NCBI GenBank assembly: GCA_016873635.1 | Contig: VGWJ01000004.1 | Span: forward strand, 23,473-87,472 | Source: Lentisphaerota bacterium | GTDB taxonomy: Bacteria > Verrucomicrobiota > Kiritimatiellia > UBA8416 > VGWJ01 | Reading direction: 5' to 3' | DNA: 64,000 bases | In this document: positions 62,023 to 64,000 of the stretch, piece after piece | How positions within the stretch are numbered: position 1 is the first letter of the stretch | Layout: every line of letters starts with the position of its first letter | Position numbers and translations under genes: made by a program | Notes under the pieces: generated by a model | Seen by the model: only the letters and a program-made list of their open reading frames with translations | Told to the model about the DNA's origin: nothing | The model's database searches: none

Positions 62023-63369
62023 ATGGCCGGCGATATCAGGGCAATGCTTGTTCTTGGCGCGGTGTTCGCCGCGCTCCTCGCGCTGGCCGAGTTGTGGAAG
62101 CGCCGCTTCGACGCGCCGCCCGAGCGGACCCGTAAATTCGTGCACGTGGCCGGCGGACTGGCGTGCCTGGCGTTTCCCTGGGTTTTCCGGTCGGCCTGGA
62201 CGGTGCTGTTCATGGCCGTCACGCTTTCCCTGGTCATCGCGCTGGGCCGGCGCCTGCGGCTCCTGGCAAGCCTGCACGGGGTCGACCGCCGCACCCGCGG
62301 AAGCGAGTACTACCCGCTGGCCATCTTCCTGCTGTTCGCGCTGACGCGCGAGGCGCCGTGGTTCTACGTCAGCGCGGTCCTGGTGCTGGCCGTGGCCGAC
62401 GCCTTCGCCGCCCTGATCGGCTCGCGTTACGGCCGCGTGCGCTACGAGGTCGAGGACGAGCAGAAGAGTCTTGAGGGCTCCCTCGCTTTCGCCGCGATCG
62501 CCTTCCTGGCGATCCTCCTGCCCCTGCTGCTGATGACCGATCTGCCGCGCGCCACCTGCGCGCTGGCGGCGCTGCTGGTGGCCGTGCTCGTGACCGGATT
62601 CGAGGCCGTCTCGCTGCGCGGCACCGACAACCTGTTCGTCCCCCTGGGCGTGGCCGTGATTCTCGCTAAGATCACGAGCAAGCCGCAGCCGGAAATCGTC
62701 TATCAGAACGTGAGCCTCGCCGTGATTCTCGCGCTGGTCGCCCTGGCGGTCCGGCGCACGCATTCGTTCAACGTCGGCGGAACGATCACCTTCGCGCTGT
62801 TCGCCTACGGGGCCTGGTCGCTGGGGTCCGAGCTCTGGGCGCTGCCCGTGTTTCTCGGCTTCCTCTTCTACGTGGCGCTGTGGCTCATCCTGCCGCCCGC
62901 CCGCGGGCGGCGGCACGCGCTCAGGGTCCGCATCGTCTTTCACGCCCTGGCCGTGCCCCTGCTCGTCCTGGCGGCCGGAAACATGACCGGGCGGGGCGCG
63001 CTGTTCTACGCGCCGTTCATCGCTTCGCTGGCGGCCGTGCTGACGTTCAGCACATGGAATCACTGCCTGCAGTTCCGGCCGCCGCCGGAGCGGCTGCGGC
63101 CGGTTCTCGCCGGCGTTGTGGGCGCGGGCGCGGCGGGAATCGTGGCGGCGGCGCCCTGGACCATGCTGCGGGCCGCGTCTCCGGGCGGCCTGGCGGCCGT
63201 CGCGGGCCTGACGGCGGCGGCGGCCGTGGTCAACGACCGCCTGATCGGACCCCGGCCGGACCTGTCCTCCGAGCGGCTATGGTCGGCCTCGCGCATCGCC
63301 CTCACCGCCGCCTCCGCCGCCGCCATGTGGCTGCTGCAGGCGGCCGGCATCATCCCGGCGTGGAGGTGA
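62023..63369 (+). CDS. Phytol/dolichol-kinase-like (CDP-transferase family) membrane protein with extra C-terminal half
   Basis: 448 residues and about a dozen membrane segments. RKFVHVAGGL, VADAFAALIGSRYGR, KSLEGSLAF and ETVSLRGTDNLFVPL-like (read EAVSLRGTDNLFVPLGVA) motifs in residues 35-215 are those of phytol kinase/SEC59/phosphatidate cytidylyltransferases. Residues ~240-448 add a second set of helices not seen in the basic family. It likely phosphorylates or activates a long-chain alcohol or phosphatidate. Last gene of the HMG-CoA reductase cluster; GGAGG lies 10 bases before the ATG. Confidence 0.7.
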   Translation: MAGDIRAMLVLGAVFAALLALAELWKRRFDAPPERTRKFVHVAGGLACLAFPWVFRSAWTVLFMAVTLSLVIALGRRLRLLASLHGVDRRTRGSEYYPLAIFLLFALTREAPWFYVSAVLVLAVADAFAALIGSRYGRVRYEVEDEQKSLEGSLAFAAIAFLAILLPLLLMTDLPRATCALAALLVAVLVTGFEAVSLRGTDNLFVPLGVAVILAKITSKPQPEIVYQNVSLAVILALVALAVRRTHSFNVGGTITFALFAYGAWSLGSELWALPVFLGFLFYVALWLILPPARGRRHALRVRIVFHALAVPLLVLAAGNMTGRGALFYAPFIASLAAVLTFSTWNHCLQFRPPPERLRPVLAGVVGAGAAGIVAAAPWTMLRAASPGGLAAVAGLTAAAAVVNDRLIGPRPDLSSERLWSASRIALTAASAAAMWLLQAAGIIPAWR

Positions 63370-63881
63370 GGCCCCGTCTCATTATGGCCCGCGCCGTATC
63401 CGCACCTGCCCGCGACCGTTCCAAGGCGGCCCGCGACCTTCTCCGGGCGCGGGCGGACAAGGCAGGCGTTGATGAGTGACCCTACAGAGAGCAAGGCCAT
63501 CGAGGCTATCGTGAACCCGCGGCGGGTTCACTCAGCCTCATGGCTAACGTTCGAGGCGGGAGATTGAAAGAGAGCCGAGTGCATGGTAACGTAGCAGCCA
63601 TGAACACATTGACCAACGAGGATCGTGCCAGGCAAGCTGTCCGGGCTGTCTACACCAATCGCGCGCAGGGTGTTGCGCACTTTCAGGATGCGGGTGCGAT
63701 GCCGAGACGTGACGCCCCCCCCCTCGACGCCCGATCGGGCGGGACGCCAGCCGCGACGTCGTTCGGAATGTCGCAATACAGCCTTCGCACGATTTCCCGT
63801 CGTTGATATGTCTGCCCGCGAGTGATTTGCGAAGGCGGGGCTATTTACCTGGCACCTTTCCCGCTGGCCCAATCGGCTCCC
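63370..63881. other. Gene-poor right-hand region
   Basis: No reliable gene in this stretch. Short open frames exist (for example 31 codons from about 63384 and 31 codons from 63470, and one at 63600-63806), but none has recognisable sequence. A perfect 9-bp hairpin GTGAACCCG/CGGGTTCAC is at 63511-63531. Composition becomes less GC-rich, in keeping with a mobile-element flank. Confidence 0.5.
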
Positions 63882-63952
63882 GGTGACTGACTGAGGTTAT
63901 CAGCCAGCCACCGGTGCCACACCACCGCACGTGCCGGTCGGCATACGGCGGT
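63882..63952 (-). mobile_element. Possible 3' end of a group II intron (domains V and VI)
   Basis: Two adjacent hairpins on the minus strand. 63952-63921 folds into about 9 bp, a 2-base bulge on the 3' side and 4 bp with a 4-base loop, the shape of domain V. Eight bases further, 63912-63882 makes a 13-bp stem GGTGGCTGGCTGA/TCAGTCAGTCACC with loop TAACC, in the place of domain VI. The stem lacks an obvious bulged adenosine and the loop is not GNRA, so the match is imperfect. The intron body and any reverse transcriptase would lie beyond base 64000. Confidence 0.4.
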
Positions 63953-64000
63953 TCCGTTCAGACACGGGCGTTTGGCCCGTAGTGGAGAACAATCCATAAC

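Noticed and set aside
63600..63806. 68-codon open frame in the right-hand gene-poor region
   Set aside because: No recognisable sequence, no good ribosome site, and codon composition changes along it. Overlapping frames are equally open.

Overview
The window is a GC-rich (mostly about 65-70 %), densely packed bacterial chromosome segment. I could not run any search, so the taxonomic placement rests on gene content. The long GreA with a ~560-residue N-terminal extension resembles chlamydial GreA. The pilin is of the PilA/GspG-like kind common in Verrucomicrobiota/Kiritimatiellota/Lentisphaerota, and there is a rich set of polysaccharide and acetyl-ester hydrolases. Together these point to the PVC superphylum, most likely a Kiritimatiellota-like organism, quite possibly assembled from a metagenome.

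Layout. 1-5.9 kb: one minus-strand housekeeping run, ispF-cysS-tmk-holB-PSP1-AmaP-ThiE-like-PfkB kinase (the last is cut by the window edge). 6.1-7.0 kb: a metallo-beta-lactamase-fold hydrolase with its own promoter. 7.1-14.0 kb: dksA-lspA-miaA-radC, the giant GreA, an RluA-type pseudouridine synthase, and a Dph6-like gene followed by IF-1. 14.1-16.4 kb: a lower-GC restriction-modification-like pair that looks acquired. 16.5-20.3 kb: thrC-YkgJ-rnr. 20.5-26.0 kb: a PPi-type phosphofructokinase facing purD(frameshifted)-purE-LMW phosphatase-rpiB::glyA fusion. 26.0-27.1 kb: an M14 carboxypeptidase.

27.4-35.5 kb: a type IV pilus/type II secretion locus: ExeA-like ATPase, GspB-like protein, a TPR/MshEN-like protein on the other strand, PilB, PilC, an NtrC-type regulator and a pilin behind a near-consensus sigma-54 promoter. 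A 171-bp MITE-like element with perfect 15-bp inverted ends and a 12-bp target duplication sits between gspB and the TPR gene. 35.5-41.8 kb: an FMN-riboswitch-controlled riboflavin operon (ribBA-ribH-nusB-ribD-ribE) running into a TMTC-like GT-C/TPR membrane protein.

42-56 kb: carbohydrate catabolism. It holds a sialate O-acetylesterase, a GH2 beta-mannosidase-like enzyme, a GH4 alpha-galactosidase-like enzyme, an MGH1/GH63-like glycosidase and a heparinase-like protein. Then come carbamate kinase, two small outer-membrane-like proteins and a second, secreted esterase homologue whose catalytic serine is alanine. 56.5-63.4 kb: alanine racemase, a GT-C-like membrane protein, a 50-residue chimeric remnant of a DUF4160/DUF2442 pair, then HMG-CoA reductase, a BtaA/DUF3419-like transferase and a phytol/dolichol-kinase-like membrane protein. 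HMG-CoA reductase is unexpected because IspF shows a MEP pathway in the same genome. The last 600 bp are gene-poor and end in two adjacent hairpins resembling domains V and VI of a group II intron on the minus strand.
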